A stretch of DNA of 28,766 nucleotides from Butyriboletus loyo (taxonomy: Eukaryota > Basidiomycota > Agaricomycetes > Boletales > Boletaceae), in contig JBBPSI010000281.1 in NCBI GenBank assembly GCA_038093515.1, positions 1 to 28,766 on the forward strand. The letters run 5' to 3'. Made by a program: the position numbers and the translations under genes. Below, piece after piece: positions 18,701 to 28,048 of the stretch. The number at the start of each line of letters is the position of its first letter. The stretch's first letter is position 1. The notes under the pieces were generated by a model. The model searched no databases and was not told the origin of the DNA. It saw only the letters and a program-made list of their open reading frames with translations.

Positions 18701-19331
18701 CGTGACGCCATTCTCCCTGATGGTCGGTTATGAGCCGAGGTCTTATCCTCCAATCGGAAAGACTTTCCTCCCCGCCCTAGAGTCCAGACTCTCGGAACTC
18801 ACGGGAGCCCGAACGGAGGCATTAGAAGCTCATGAGAAGGCACGGCGACTAATGAAGGAACGGATCCAGTCCAAGTTCCGTCCATGGAAGACTGGCAATA
18901 AGGTTTGGCTAGAAGGACGCAACCTGAGACTCAGGTACCCGTCAAAGAAGCTAGCCCCTAGACGGGAAGGTCCATTTGAAATCGCACAGGTTATCTCCCC
19001 TGTGGCGTATAGACTCCGGCTACTGCCAACATGGAAGATCCACGACGTCTTTCACGTGTCCCTCCTGACTCCTTATCGTGAAACTGCGGAACAAGGTCCG
19101 AATTTCACAAACCCTCCTCCGGAAGAAATAGACGGAGATGAAGAGTACGAGATTGATCATATCTTATCGCACCGCGGCTCCAAGGGACGCCGCCAATTCC
19201 TTGTATCCTGGAAAGGATACTCCGCAGCAGAAAATGCCTGGGAACCGAATGGGAACCTGGTCCATGCGCAGGCCTTACTCAAGGCTTATAAGCTACGCCA
19301 CCCGAAAGACTTTCCCTCCCCATCTTCGTAG
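15774..19331 (+). pseudogene. pol: Pol of Gypsy element A: PR-RT-RNase H-IN-chromodomain, three stops
   Basis: One frame of about 1186 codons, broken by TGA at 16065-16067, 17676-17678 and 17793-17795. Protease DSGASGCF is at 15936. Reverse transcriptase runs from about 16560 to 17180; its active site reads YMDN (16998-17009) where B has YMDD. RNase H starts at MTDASLTATGAVL (about 17440). The integrase finger is HESPTGGH...CAVC (18072-18195). Integrase core residues are D at 18285, D at 18468 and E at 18576, exactly DD35E. The chromodomain (about 19140-19300) has EIDHILSHRG, FLVSWKGY and ENAWEP. It would direct integration through binding to histones. All three stops sit at arginine codons in a C-TGA context, as expected from CGA to TGA change. 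Confidence 0.92.
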
Positions 19332-19343
19332 TAACACTCGAAA

Positions 19344-20482
19344 ATGGCCATTCCTCCCACTGAAAACAACGCCCCACTCTTCTCATCTCCCAGTCTCGTC
19401 TCGCCGCGTCCTCTACGCTGCTGTTCTGGAAAACCCCATCGCTACATATGCTCTCGAGCAGCATATGGATTTCACTGGGGACTATGTCCTCCGCACCCTC
19501 GCCAGTCTTTACCGTTCTTACGCCCTTGCACGTACTGTCCACACCCGCCTCTGTCCTGACAACCAGCCGCCAGTATACGCCACCGCCCTGGAGACCTCCT
19601 TGATGGAGGCCAGGGGGTACACCCTGGATATCCTTCATGCTGAAGGGTTCGGGTACATCGTGGACCAACTCCTTCCGGGCATCCTTGCACCCGTCCTTCG
19701 CCCCATTCTCATCGCTCTTGCTCCCAGGGAGCGAGAGTTTTATTTTCAGTCCAACGACCGTATCGGGTTCCTGCGCCCCACTGCTCGCGGCCCCAATCCT
19801 CCTCCTCGTCCTGCCACGGAAGGATCTCCTCCGCCACTACCTGTTCCAGCGCCACCCACTAGAGATTTGCCTGCAACCACACTGGTAGCGGATTCATCCA
19901 GGAAGACCACTGGAGAGTCACTCGAGTCCTTTCGGACTGATGTCGATGAGCCCCAGGTCGCTCATCGACACTCCCCCCTACCACCTAGAACTGTGCGTCG
20001 CCAACCTCGCCAGACGCTTCTCCAGACTGGATCTATCCCGGGATCGGTCACCCTCACCGCCGCGGGAAGAAGGATCGCCAACAGGGCCTTCCGCTCCATC
20101 ACCCCCCAACCGTCCTCTAGACGTGGCACCCCCGCCTCCCTATCTCCCTGGCCAGGGCACTCGTGATTCCCCTATCGTCGTCGACGATCGATCCCCTGAT
20201 CCCAGCCCGGGCACTGCTCGACCTCGCCTCGTCCACCCGCAACTTTGCTTCGAATGCGGCACCGTTGGCCACTTCCGTAGGGAGTGTTCCAACTACACTT
20301 GCCCCTTCTGCCACCGGATCACCCCTGGTCATATTCAGGAATTTTGCCCTGAACGCGTATGCGGCCTCTGCGGAGCCGTTGGCCATATTGTCGCCAATTG
20401 TACCTTTCGGGACGACGTCTGGGTGGATCTCAATGCCGATGATGCTTATGACTACGACGTCAACGAGGGGGAGTCTCAGTGA
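19344..20482 (+). pseudogene. third ORF of element A, gag-like with three zinc knuckles, frame-broken
   Basis: An ATG in good context (AAAATGGCC) lies 12 nt after the pol stop. The frame starts MAIPPTENNAPLF at 19344. From about 19405 the sensible protein continues one frame on (VLYAAVLENPIATYALEQH, then LRTLASLYRSYALARTVHTR and LDILHAEGFGYIVDQLLPG), open to 20166. From about 19960 it moves one frame on again to a Pro/Ser-rich linker and three knuckles. Each step equals one extra base. The layout (helical region, proline-rich linker, knuckles) is that of a Gag, but no similarity to the Gag at 14797 is visible. Its place after a chromodomain pol is unusual. Role could be RNA binding or assembly (inference). 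B lacks it entirely. Confidence 0.6.
19940..20482 (+). CDS. knuckle-bearing C-terminal part of the third ORF of element A
   Basis: This 180-codon frame holds SRLDLSRDRSPSPPREEGSP, then three nucleic-acid-binding knuckles at 20246-20401: CFECGTVGHFRREC (canonical CX2CX4HX4C), CPFCHRITPGHIQEFC (CX2CX6HX4C) and CGLCGAVGHIVANC (canonical). A short acidic tail ends EGESQ. The first ATG (19940) is unlikely to be the native start, because the natural protein seems to enter from the frame that ends at 20166. The stop lies 38 nt before the polypurine tract. Confidence 0.65.
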   Translation: MSMSPRSLIDTPPYHLELCVANLARRFSRLDLSRDRSPSPPREEGSPTGPSAPSPPNRPLDVAPPPPYLPGQGTRDSPIVVDDRSPDPSPGTARPRLVHPQLCFECGTVGHFRRECSNYTCPFCHRITPGHIQEFCPERVCGLCGAVGHIVANCTFRDDVWVDLNADDAYDYDVNEGESQ

Positions 20483-20520
20483 GGGGAGCATTCAAGTTGT
20501 GGAGTCGGAGTCTCCACCAT

Positions 20521-20530
20521 GGGAAGGGGG
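20521..20530 (+). other. polypurine tract of element A
   Basis: GGGAAGGGGG, followed by TAA, ends 3 bp before the TG of the 3' LTR. This is the plus-strand DNA primer site. Confidence 0.85.
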
Positions 20531-20533
20531 TAA

Positions 20534-20960
20534 TGTTACGGTAGTACTCTACTTTTTCTCTCCTCTACCGTTGGGACTACTATGTTCGCCTAGCCTCTTG
20601 CTAGTTCCACTTGAACGGTAACAACTGTTCGTACTTAGTCATCACTTCTCGCGCACGGACGCGCTTTCTCTCATACTCCAGAACCTTCTGGAATATTCCT
20701 TCCGTATTAGTATCTTCCCTTCTCGCGGCTCGATTAGGGACATGGTCTGTGCGCAGACCCCAGTAGTATAAAGGCTCTGCCTTTTCACCATGTACATTAT
20801 CTAGTTCTACGCAGTAACCTGCTAGCAATTAGTTTCACTCCAGACTCTTAGTGTGCACACTAAGATATAGTCTGAGACCCAGCTCAGAAACACTTCACGA
20901 GTCTCGAGGCCACTCCAGAGTGCCTCCTCGCTGTTCTAGTTGTTAGCGCCCAGCGTAACA
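20534..20960 (+). repeat. 3' LTR of Gypsy element A
   Basis: 427 bp, TGTTACGG to GTAACA, directly followed by TCCAC. It differs from the 5' LTR at about ten positions, mostly transitions at CG, TG or CA steps (for example GTGCGCAC against GTGCACAC). Confidence 0.95.
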
Positions 20961-20965
20961 TCCAC
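20961..20965. repeat. target-site duplication TCCAC, right copy (element A)
   Basis: Matches 13960-13964 exactly and lies directly after the 3' LTR. Confidence 0.9.
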
Positions 20966-21422
20966 AACAGTCGCAGGTATACACAAATACCTGGCAGATG
21001 TAAACTGGAGTCTTAGCTTAATCCTCAACTGTTGCCAGCAAATAGACAAGTGGTTAAAACTAGGGAGTCCTAGTCTAACCACGAGCCTTTATATATTGTA
21101 CAGAAGCGCGCACAGACCATGCTGTGCGTGTGATGAACTACTATACATGGATAGACTAAAGAAGAGAAGCGCAGCGGTGATTAACCACACGAGGCGTGGG
21201 GATCATAAAGAAGAGAAGTAAATGGGGATTAAATACATGTGTTGTGACGTCATAGAGTCTAGGCCTGGTCTAGGCCATGACATCATATGCTTAGTCAGCA
21301 TGGGATCACATGTAAGTTCCCACAATCACGTGTGCTATGTCACGTGACCTTTGAAAGTAAAAACGACTAAGTCCGAATTGAAAGTGTATGAAGTGTACAA
21401 ATAAAATGTTATGATTATAACA
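20966..21422 (-). repeat. Gypsy family C solo LTR, right fragment
   Basis: 457 bp ending ATGATTATAACA. With 13905-13964 it makes a complete LTR of about 517 bp. It aligns with the LTR at 21589-22067 throughout: AAATAGACAAGTGGTTAAA, TTATATATTGTACA, CTACTATACATGG, CCTTTGAAAGT. It retains CpG (CACGTG, GTGACGTCAT) where the other copy has TG or CA. Flanked by AGCAG on both outer sides with no internal region, so it is a solo LTR left by LTR-LTR recombination. Confidence 0.85.
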
Positions 21423-21427
21423 AGCAG
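21423..21427. repeat. target-site duplication AGCAG, right copy (solo LTR C1)
   Basis: Matches 13900-13904 exactly. Confidence 0.8.
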
Positions 21428-21588
21428 GGTAAACAATAGGGGTTATATCTGTATCTTAGGACAGAGATATCAGGAAATGACTGGGAGAGTGGATGATGAT
21501 GCACTGGTGACTGGGAAAGCAGGCAATAGGCAGCATCATGGGAACAGCAGAGTGGTGGGACATGTGAGCATGGGAAAATGAGTGGCAG
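21428..21588. other. 161-bp spacer between two family C LTRs
   Basis: CpG-free, purine-rich DNA without a frame of note. It probably belongs to the same pre-insertion DNA as 12396-13899. Confidence 0.4.
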
Positions 21589-22067
21589 TGTTACAATCTC
21601 TGGAGTAAACCCCAAATAACATTACAAGTGGTTCAACTAGGATTGCAACTCTACACAAAGAGCTGGCAAGGTTTATGGATTGTAGCAGAGTACCTTAGTA
21701 CCTCAACTGTCTCCAGCAAACAAGACAAGTGGTTAAAGCTATGGAAACTTAGCCAGAACCACAAGCCTTATATATTGTACAAGATGGTGCACAGACCAAG
21801 CTATGCATGTGATAAACTACTATACATGGTTAGACTAGGAAGCCAACAGCAATCAGAAAGAAGAGAAGCAAACAGAGATTAAGTACATGAGTCATGATGT
21901 CATATTCTAGACTGATAATGTCATGGGCCAATCTGGACCATTACATCATAGGCTCTGTCTAGGTTCTGATCACATGTACTGTCCCATGATCATGTGCACT
22001 GAGTCACATGTCCTTTGAAAGTGAAAGGTGAAAATCAAAAGTGTGGAAATAATATGGTATTATAATA
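21589..22067 (-). repeat. 3' LTR of Gypsy element C
   Basis: 479 bp. In element orientation it starts TATTATAATACC, where the solo copy has TGTTATAATC, so the terminal TG has mutated to TA. It ends CA (plus-strand TG at 21589). It is poor in CpG compared with the solo LTR. Confidence 0.85.
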
Positions 22068-22070
22068 CTA

Positions 22071-22078
22071 CCCCCCCT
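22071..22078 (-). other. polypurine tract of element C
   Basis: On the minus strand it reads AGGGGGGG, then TAG and the LTR, the same arrangement as GGGAAGGGGG-TAA-LTR in element A. Confidence 0.75.
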
Positions 22079-22172
22079 AGGACTTGTATTCCAGACAAGT
22101 TCCTTGATAAGCAGTTCCATGTTCTGGACCAAATTTTTTGAATAAGGATGAAAATTCAAATAAAGTAAGGCC

Positions 22173-22700
22173 TCAAAGAGGTTGAGGGTCAGAAGGGTGG
22201 GCATGGTGATAATCCTTGATAATGTCCTGCAAATTGCCCAAATTGGAAACTGGTTCCCAAGTCCTATCCATTTCATTGTACCCTCTCCAGTGCACAAGAT
22301 ACTCTAACTTCTTGTGCTTCATCCATGAAGAGACAATAAAGTCAACTTCAAATTCTGTGTGTCCTTCATCTGTGACATTGACAGGGTCAGGACAGATAAC
22401 AGGTTGCCCAGTGAGGGTTTCCTGATATGGTTTGACACATGAGATATTAACAGTGAGATGGATATGCATGCTGCTTGGTAGCTGAAGTGTTACAGCATTC
22501 GGTTTTAAAGCTGTGATCTGATCAATCCAATGCTGTGTGAGTTTCCTGGCAGTATATGGTAACTTCAGGTTTTCCATACTAAGCCAGACTCTATCTCCCA
22601 ATTTGTATTCTGGCATAGCCAATCATCTATTATTGGCCTGCAATACCATTCTTTTCTGAGCTTCCTTCAAAGCTTCTTTGACTTCAGTATGAGCCTTCCT
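22173..22700 (-). pseudogene. pol: element C Pol, C-terminal integrase and chromodomain fragment
   Basis: From 22700 the frame reads RKAHTEVKEALKEAQKRM, meets a TGA at 22625-22623, then continues for 149 residues. It includes KLGDRVWLS and a KLPYTARKLTQ segment (the GPF/Y-like region after the integrase core), HLTVNISCVKPYQE, and a chromodomain: FEVDFIVSSW, LEYLVHWRGYNEMDRTWEP, NLQDIIKDYHH. It ends at 22173. The upstream part of the gene lies beyond the insertion, at 28049-28766. Confidence 0.85.
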
Positions 22701-23128
22701 TGTTACACTGGGTGCTAACAATGAGAACTCTGAGGCGGCACTCTGGAGTAGCCGCAGGACTCTTGAGACGATTCTCGGATGGGTCTCAGACTATGTCTTA
22801 GTGCGCACACTAAGAGTCTGGAAGAGAACTAATTGCTAGCAGAAGACTGCATAGAACTAGATAAGTTACATCGGTGTAAAGACTGGGTTTATATACTACT
22901 GGGGTCTGCGCACAGACCATGTCCCTAATCGAGCCGCGAGAAGGGAAGATACTAATACGGAAGGAATATTCCAGAAGGTTCTGGAGTATGAGAGAAAGCG
23001 CGTCCGTGCGCGAGAAGTGATGACTAAGTACGAACAGTTGTTACCGTTCAAGTGGAACTAGCAAAAGGCTAGGTGAATGTAATAGTCCCAACGGTAGAGG
23101 AGAGAAAAAGTAGAGTACTACCGTAACA
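22701..23128 (-). repeat. 3' LTR of element B, chimeric
   Basis: In element orientation the U3 half (23128 to about 22921) is nearly identical to the 3' LTR of element A. The R-U5 half (about 22893 to 22701) matches the 5' LTR of B. The switch falls inside the shared block 22893-22921, just upstream of the TATA box. The two U3 regions of one element should be copies of each other; here they differ by many transversions. Confidence 0.85.
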
Positions 23129-26100
23129 GTTCCCAGGTGTTCTCCACTGCAGAATATCCTTTCCAGGACACAAGGAATTGGCAGCGTCCTTTGGAGCCGC
23201 AGTGGGATAAGATCTGGTTGATCTCGTACTCTTCATCTCTGTCTATCTCTTCTGGAGGAGGGTTTGTGAAATTCAGACCATGCTCCACAGTTTCGCGATA
23301 AAGAGTCAGCAGTGACGCATGGAAGACATCATGGATCTTCCAGGTCAATGGCAGTTGGAGCCTATATGCCACAGGGGAGACAACTTGGGCAATTTCAAAT
23401 GGTCCTTCCTGTCTTGGGGAGAGCTTCTTTGATGGGTACCTGAGTCTCAGGTTGCGCCCTTTGAGCCAAACCTTATCTCCCGTCTTCCATGGACAGAACT
23501 TGGACAAGATCTGTTCCTTCATCAATCATAATGCTTTCTTGAGGAGCCTTGCGAGTTCTCTGGCGAAGGCAGAGGCGAACTGAGGGCTGCGATCAGAGAT
23601 GCAGTGGGAGTGGAGGCCGAATCGAAGGAAGACTGTTTTGAAAAATAGGTTGGCAACTCCTGCTGCATCAATGTCTTTATTGCAAGGGGAATAAATTATC
23701 CCCTTCATAAGCCCATGGTCTACCATGACCATGACTGAATCATAACCCTGGGAGGGAGAAAGACCGGTGATGAGGTCGATAGAGACCTGTTCGAAAGGAC
23801 GAGAGGCCATGCTGGCCAGAGGAGTGAGAGGGGGAACAGTGGGATGGGTATTAACCTTATGTGCCTGGCAAACGGCACAACCAGAGATGAAATGACAGAT
23901 GAGGTTGGCCATGCCAGGCCACCAATAATCCCGTTGCACCAGGTTCTGGGTGCGGAATATTCCACCATGACCGCCAGCGGGGCTTTCGTGCAGGGCACAG
24001 ATGAGGTTGACATGGGCGGCTTCCGGGATGTAGCATTTTTTGCGGAAATATAACTCCTTTCTGTTGAGGTCCCAATCCCTGGCATTCATTTTGGGGAAGA
24101 GGGGGGAGTCTTTGTAGAGAGCCTGCATACACCGCTTGATCATGGGATCGGCAGGGGAGGAAGCAGCGATTTTCTCTGCGAGGGCCAGATCCATTTTTCT
24201 GGCGAACAGGTTTTCTAGAAGAAGCGTAACTTCCTGGTTGTCGGCGGAGGTGTCAACGTCATCATGATGGGACAGGGCATCCGCAGGACCCATCTGAGTG
24301 CCAGGGATATGGTGGAAGTGCAGGTCAAAATCCTGCAAGAACATCAGCCAGCGTGCTTGCCGGTGAGACAACTTGTTGGGTTGGTGGAAGTAAGTGAGGT
24401 TCTTGTGGTCAGTGAGAACCTCCACTTGATGGCCAGTACCTCGAAGGTAGTGCCACCACTCTTCCAATGTGTGAATGACCGCGAGCAACTCATGATCATA
24501 GATGTCGTAATTGCGTTCTGCTGGCGAGAGTGTCTTTGACAAGTAAGCACAAGGATGTAGGTCGCCATTAACATCCTTTTGCATGAGCACTGCTCCAGTG
24601 GCAGTGAGGGAGGCATCTGTCATGACAGCAAACAGCTTCGTGACATCAGGCATAGAGAGGACAACAGGCATAGAGAGGACAGGCTGCCACAAGAACGACT
24701 GTTTAATTGCTTGGAATGCATTGTCGCAAGCAGGAGTCCAAGCCCATGGGGTGTTTTTCTTTGTGAGATCATGAAGCGGTTTTGTGATGTGGGAGAAGTC
24801 CTGGATGAACCTTCAATAGAAGTTACAGAACCTGATGAAGGATCAGACAGCCTTTACTGAGGTTGGGGGATTCCACTCGTAGATCGCCTTCAGTTTGGTG
24901 GAGTCCATTTTGACCTGCCCTTCTCGGACCATCATTCCGAGGTACTCTACTTCTTCGGCATTAAACAAACACTTCTCCAGTTTGAGGAACAGTTTGTGCT
25001 CTCGCAACCTCTCCAAGACTCGGATCGTTTGTGCTTTGTGTTCAGCGGTGGTGGCAGAATGGATCAGGAGGTCATCCATGTAGATAATTAGCCACCCTTC
25101 GGCCATGAGGTCACCAAAAATGTGGTCCATCAATGCCTGGAACATGGTGGGAGAGTTGCAGAGCCCAAAAAACATCACCATTGGTTTGAATAACCCTTGA
25201 GGGGTGATGGACGCTGCTTTCCAGCGGTCATTCGGTTTGATGAGGACATTGTTGTATCCCCAGTGGATATCCATCTTGGTGAAAATCTTCGACCCTTTGA
25301 GACAGTTGATGAGGTTGGAGATGAGAGGGAGTGGGTAGGCGTTCTTGACAGTGTGGGAGTTCAGGTAATGATAGTCCTGGCAGGGGCGTAGCGAGCCATC
25401 CTTCTTGGATACAAAGAAGAAGGCATGGATGGAGTGATCTTTCCTGACTTGGTTTGACGAAGTAGACCTCTTTGGGTTCAAGGGGTAGACTTTGGTGACT
25501 TTGGGTATGAAGTCCTTGTCTAAGTCGATGGTGTGGTTGAAAGACCTGGATGGGGGTAACTCCTCTGTGTTCTTCTTGTCAAAAATGTCTGCGAAGGCAT
25601 TGAACGGGGTTGGGAGAACTGCTTTCTCCTTGACGGCTTGGGAGGCGATCTCGGTGGCGATGGTTGCTTTTCTGACAGGGTAAGCTTCCCTTGCTGAAGC
25701 GTCTACTCGCTTCTTCCAGAGCTTGGCGATCTTGGAGTCTGGGTCCAAGTCCAGGTACCGTACCAGGTAGCGCTGAGCGATTGCCTGAGGGGAGTCGTGT
25801 CGGGGCTTCTTTATTTGATCTGGGAGATCGATGTGGCCAGTGGCCCAATCTATTACCGGGTTGGCTTCTCTTAACCACGGTAGGCCCAGGATCATGTTTT
25901 CTTTTCCAATGTTGAGGACTAGGAAGCTCCGTTCCTCCTCGGTTTCTCCAATCCTGATGGAGATGGTGACCTTGTGTCTGATGACTCCTCCTTGGTTGTT
26001 AGACCCGTCCACGTTCTGCGCACAGAGTGGCTTGGGCAGCCGTTCCATCGGCAATCTCTTTCGCTTCACTAGATCCCGATCTATGAAGCATCCGCTTGCG

Positions 26101-26270
26101 CCACTGTCCACCAGGGCGAATGTGTCGACAATTTGTCCCCCTTCATGCGCGAAGATTGACACAGGAACTCGAATTGATTGCACATGGGGGTTTGATAAAA
26201 CTACAGGGGCGATTACATGGAGAGGTGAAGACGTCGAAACTTCCCTCTCTTCTAAAAATCCTTTGGCCAA
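23129..26270 (-). pseudogene. pol: Pol of Gypsy element B: PR-RT-RNase H-IN, deleted and with stops
   Basis: The frame starts MAKGFLEERE at 26270, 18 nt before the end of gag. Protease DSGASGCF, RT with intact YMDD (25082-25071), RNase H (MTDASLTATGAVL), integrase finger and core start (SIDLITG, SDRSPQ) are all recognisable. Damage: TGA at 24845-24843 and another about 40 nt on; a rearranged stretch ahead of the RT (near 25460); an 18-bp tandem duplication at 24648-24683 giving VLSMPVVLSMP; an in-frame loss of about 310 nt of integrase near 23540, removing the catalytic Glu, followed by a TGA; and truncation of the chromodomain at ENTWE where the LTR begins. Confidence 0.9.
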
Positions 26271-27250
26271 GCTTCGGCCACTTTGCTTGCTGCGACGGGC
26301 AGCCTTTCTTCATCATCATTGAAGCATGCTTTGAGTACGTTCAGGACATTGTCCTGCTGGGTGCCTCGACCTTTCAACTCAGACAGGTAGTCGATGAGTG
26401 GGGAGGGCTTTGGTTCGGGGGGTGTGACGATGGCGGCGCGTGCGCGCTGAGGGTTGCGAGGGGGACGAGGAGGCGGTCCTCGAGGATTCTGTCCATTGTG
26501 AGGGAAATGGGGATGGTTGGTCGAATGACAGCTGACTTGGTGGCAGATGAAGCACTTGTTCTGCTTCATGTACTCCGCACGTTGTACGGGAGTAAGTTGG
26601 ACGGCGTCAACATCCATGGCGTTGGGGTCCCTTCGGCTAGACGAGGGCTTGGAGGAGGAAGAGAAGGTGGGAATGTAGCGCTTCCCTGCGCGGAGGTCAT
26701 CAATTCTTTTGTGTTGGGCATGGAAGGCAGATGTTTTGTCAGCCCAACCAGCAAGGGTGGTGGGGACTTTCTCGCAAGAAAGGACAGCTTCGGCGAGGCG
26801 AGGGTCAAGACCACGAATAAACCACTCAATGAGTGCCTTTTCATCGATGATTCCAGACTTGGCTGCGAGGAGCTGGAACTCCATGACATAGGTGTCATAG
26901 CCATCTTTGCGGTTGGCTTTGTTCTGGGTGAGGTTCCCCAGATCAATACGGGCACTCTCTCCTACGTCAAAGGGGTGGAAGACTCTTTGAAAGTCCTCGC
27001 AGACCGTCTTGAACTCTTTTTGGTGCTCGGTGGGGTGCCCGTCTAAGGCGAGGGCCATCCAGCCTTCAGAGAACGTCTTTCCTTTTCCTTCGCTCATCTT
27101 CATGAGGAGGGCTCCGATCTTTGACTTGTCATCAGGGAATGCTGCGTGATTCATGTCGAAATATGTTCACATGGTGAGGAGCCATTGGGAGGCATCCTCA
27201 TTCAAGCTGGAGAAGTCCTTGGGGACGATGTTCTTTCTTTCACTGGACAT
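26252..27250 (-). pseudogene. gag: Gag of Gypsy element B, one stop
   Basis: It starts MSSERKNIVPKDF at 27250, matching the start of Gag A. One TGA (27169-27167) stands where A has Arg in LLAMRTYF. Downstream it matches Gag A almost residue for residue, including SEGKGKTFSEGWM, the knuckle CFICHQVSCHSTNH (again CX2CX4CX4H) and the end WPKDF. The ATG at 27154 is internal and should not be taken as the start. Confidence 0.88.
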
Positions 27251-27580
27251 GTCATTGTCGTTGTCATCGATGGGGAAGGGTGCAGGTGGATAGTATGGTG
27301 GGGATGGGGAGCGAGAGACGTGGGGGGTTCTGTCAAGGTAGTCGCTGTTGTAGTCGTCATCGTCTGGTGCCTGTTCAGATCCTTGCCCTAGACCCTGGTC
27401 CTCGGGTTGGTAAGAGGGTTCAGGGTCAGGCTGGGGCTGAGGGTCTGGTTGGGCGGGAGAGTGGGGCGGCGACGGGTTGTCGACAACGATGGGTTCCGGT
27501 TCAGGAGAGGGAACGCAGAAAGAGCGACCAACACGTCTTGATCGTGGGATGGAAATGGTGGGCGAGAGGGGAGGGCAGCT
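27251..27580 (-). other. leader of element B, open in the gag frame
   Basis: The 110 codons from the TAA at 27583-27581 to the gag ATG have no stop in the gag frame. They encode the same proline-rich text as A: SPEPEPIVVDNPSPPHSP, then SYQPEDQGLGQ and SPSPPYYPPA. The ATT in CCCACCATT context is kept at 27556-27554. Confidence 0.5.
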
Positions 27581-27610
27581 TTACTGCTGAGAAGCAGAAG
27601 CGAGGTGAAG

Positions 27611-27620
27611 ATCTAGTTCT
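27611..27620 (-). other. primer-binding site of element B (self-priming type)
   Basis: AGAACTAGAT on minus begins 3 nt after the 5' LTR. Its complement ATCTAGTTCT occurs within the LTR about 31 nt after TATAAA, as in element A. Confidence 0.65.
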
Positions 27621-27622
27621 TT

Positions 27623-28048
27623 TGTTACGCTGGGCGCTAACAATGAGAACTCTGAGGCGGCACTCTGGAGTAGCCGCAGGACTCTGGAGACGATTCTCGG
27701 ATGGGTCTCAGACTATGTCTTAGTGCTCACACTAAGAGTCTGGAAGAGAACTAATTGCTAGCAGAAGACTGTGTAGAACTAGATAAGTTACATTGGTGTA
27801 AAGACTGGGTTTATATACTACTGGGGTCTGCGCACAGACCATGCTCCCAATCGGGTCATGAGAGCCAAAAGACAAATGAGGAAGGAATACTCTAGAAGCT
27901 TCTTGAGTATGAAAGAAATGGTGTCCGTGCGCGAGAAGTGATGACTAATCAGAACAGTTGGTACCGTTCAAAGGGAACTAGCAAAAGGCTAGGTGAACAT
28001 AGTAGTCCAAATGGTAATGGAGAGAAAAAGTAGACCACTACCGTAACA
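27623..28048 (-). repeat. 5' LTR of element B
   Basis: 426 bp. In element orientation it starts TGTTACGGTAGTGGTC and ends GCGTAACA. Its R-U5 half matches the other LTR of B, while its U3 half is clearly diverged from it and from element A. Confidence 0.9.

Larger units (their letters stand above)
13965..20960 (+). mobile_element. Gypsy element A, full-length Tf1/sushi-type chromovirus, inactive
   Basis: The element is 6996 bp with 427-bp LTRs at both ends (TG...CA), a 5-bp target-site duplication, a self-priming primer-binding site and a polypurine tract. Internal order is leader, gag, protease, RT, RNase H, integrase, chromodomain, then an extra gag-like ORF. The two LTRs differ at about ten of 427 positions, all but one transitions, so the insertion is fairly old. 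Pol has three TGA stops and an altered RT active site, so this copy cannot encode its own proteins. It sits inside a family C solo LTR. Confidence 0.95.
22701..28048 (-). mobile_element. Gypsy element B, relative of A, internally deleted
   Basis: 5348 bp with LTRs of 428 and 426 bp. It is inserted in the integrase gene of element C. Flanking five-base sequences are TTCCT (22696-22700) and ATTCT (28049-28053), so the duplication has decayed or is unclear. It has leader, gag and pol closely matching A. It lacks the end of the chromodomain, the third ORF and the polypurine tract: coding joins the 3' LTR directly at 23128/23129. Many arginine codons of A are His, Cys or Trp here, consistent with CpG loss. 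Confidence 0.92.

Noticed and set aside
24648..24683. 18-bp tandem duplication in pol of element B as a functional repeat
   Set aside because: It is absent from A, adds six residues between the RT and RNase H regions, and lies in an already broken gene.
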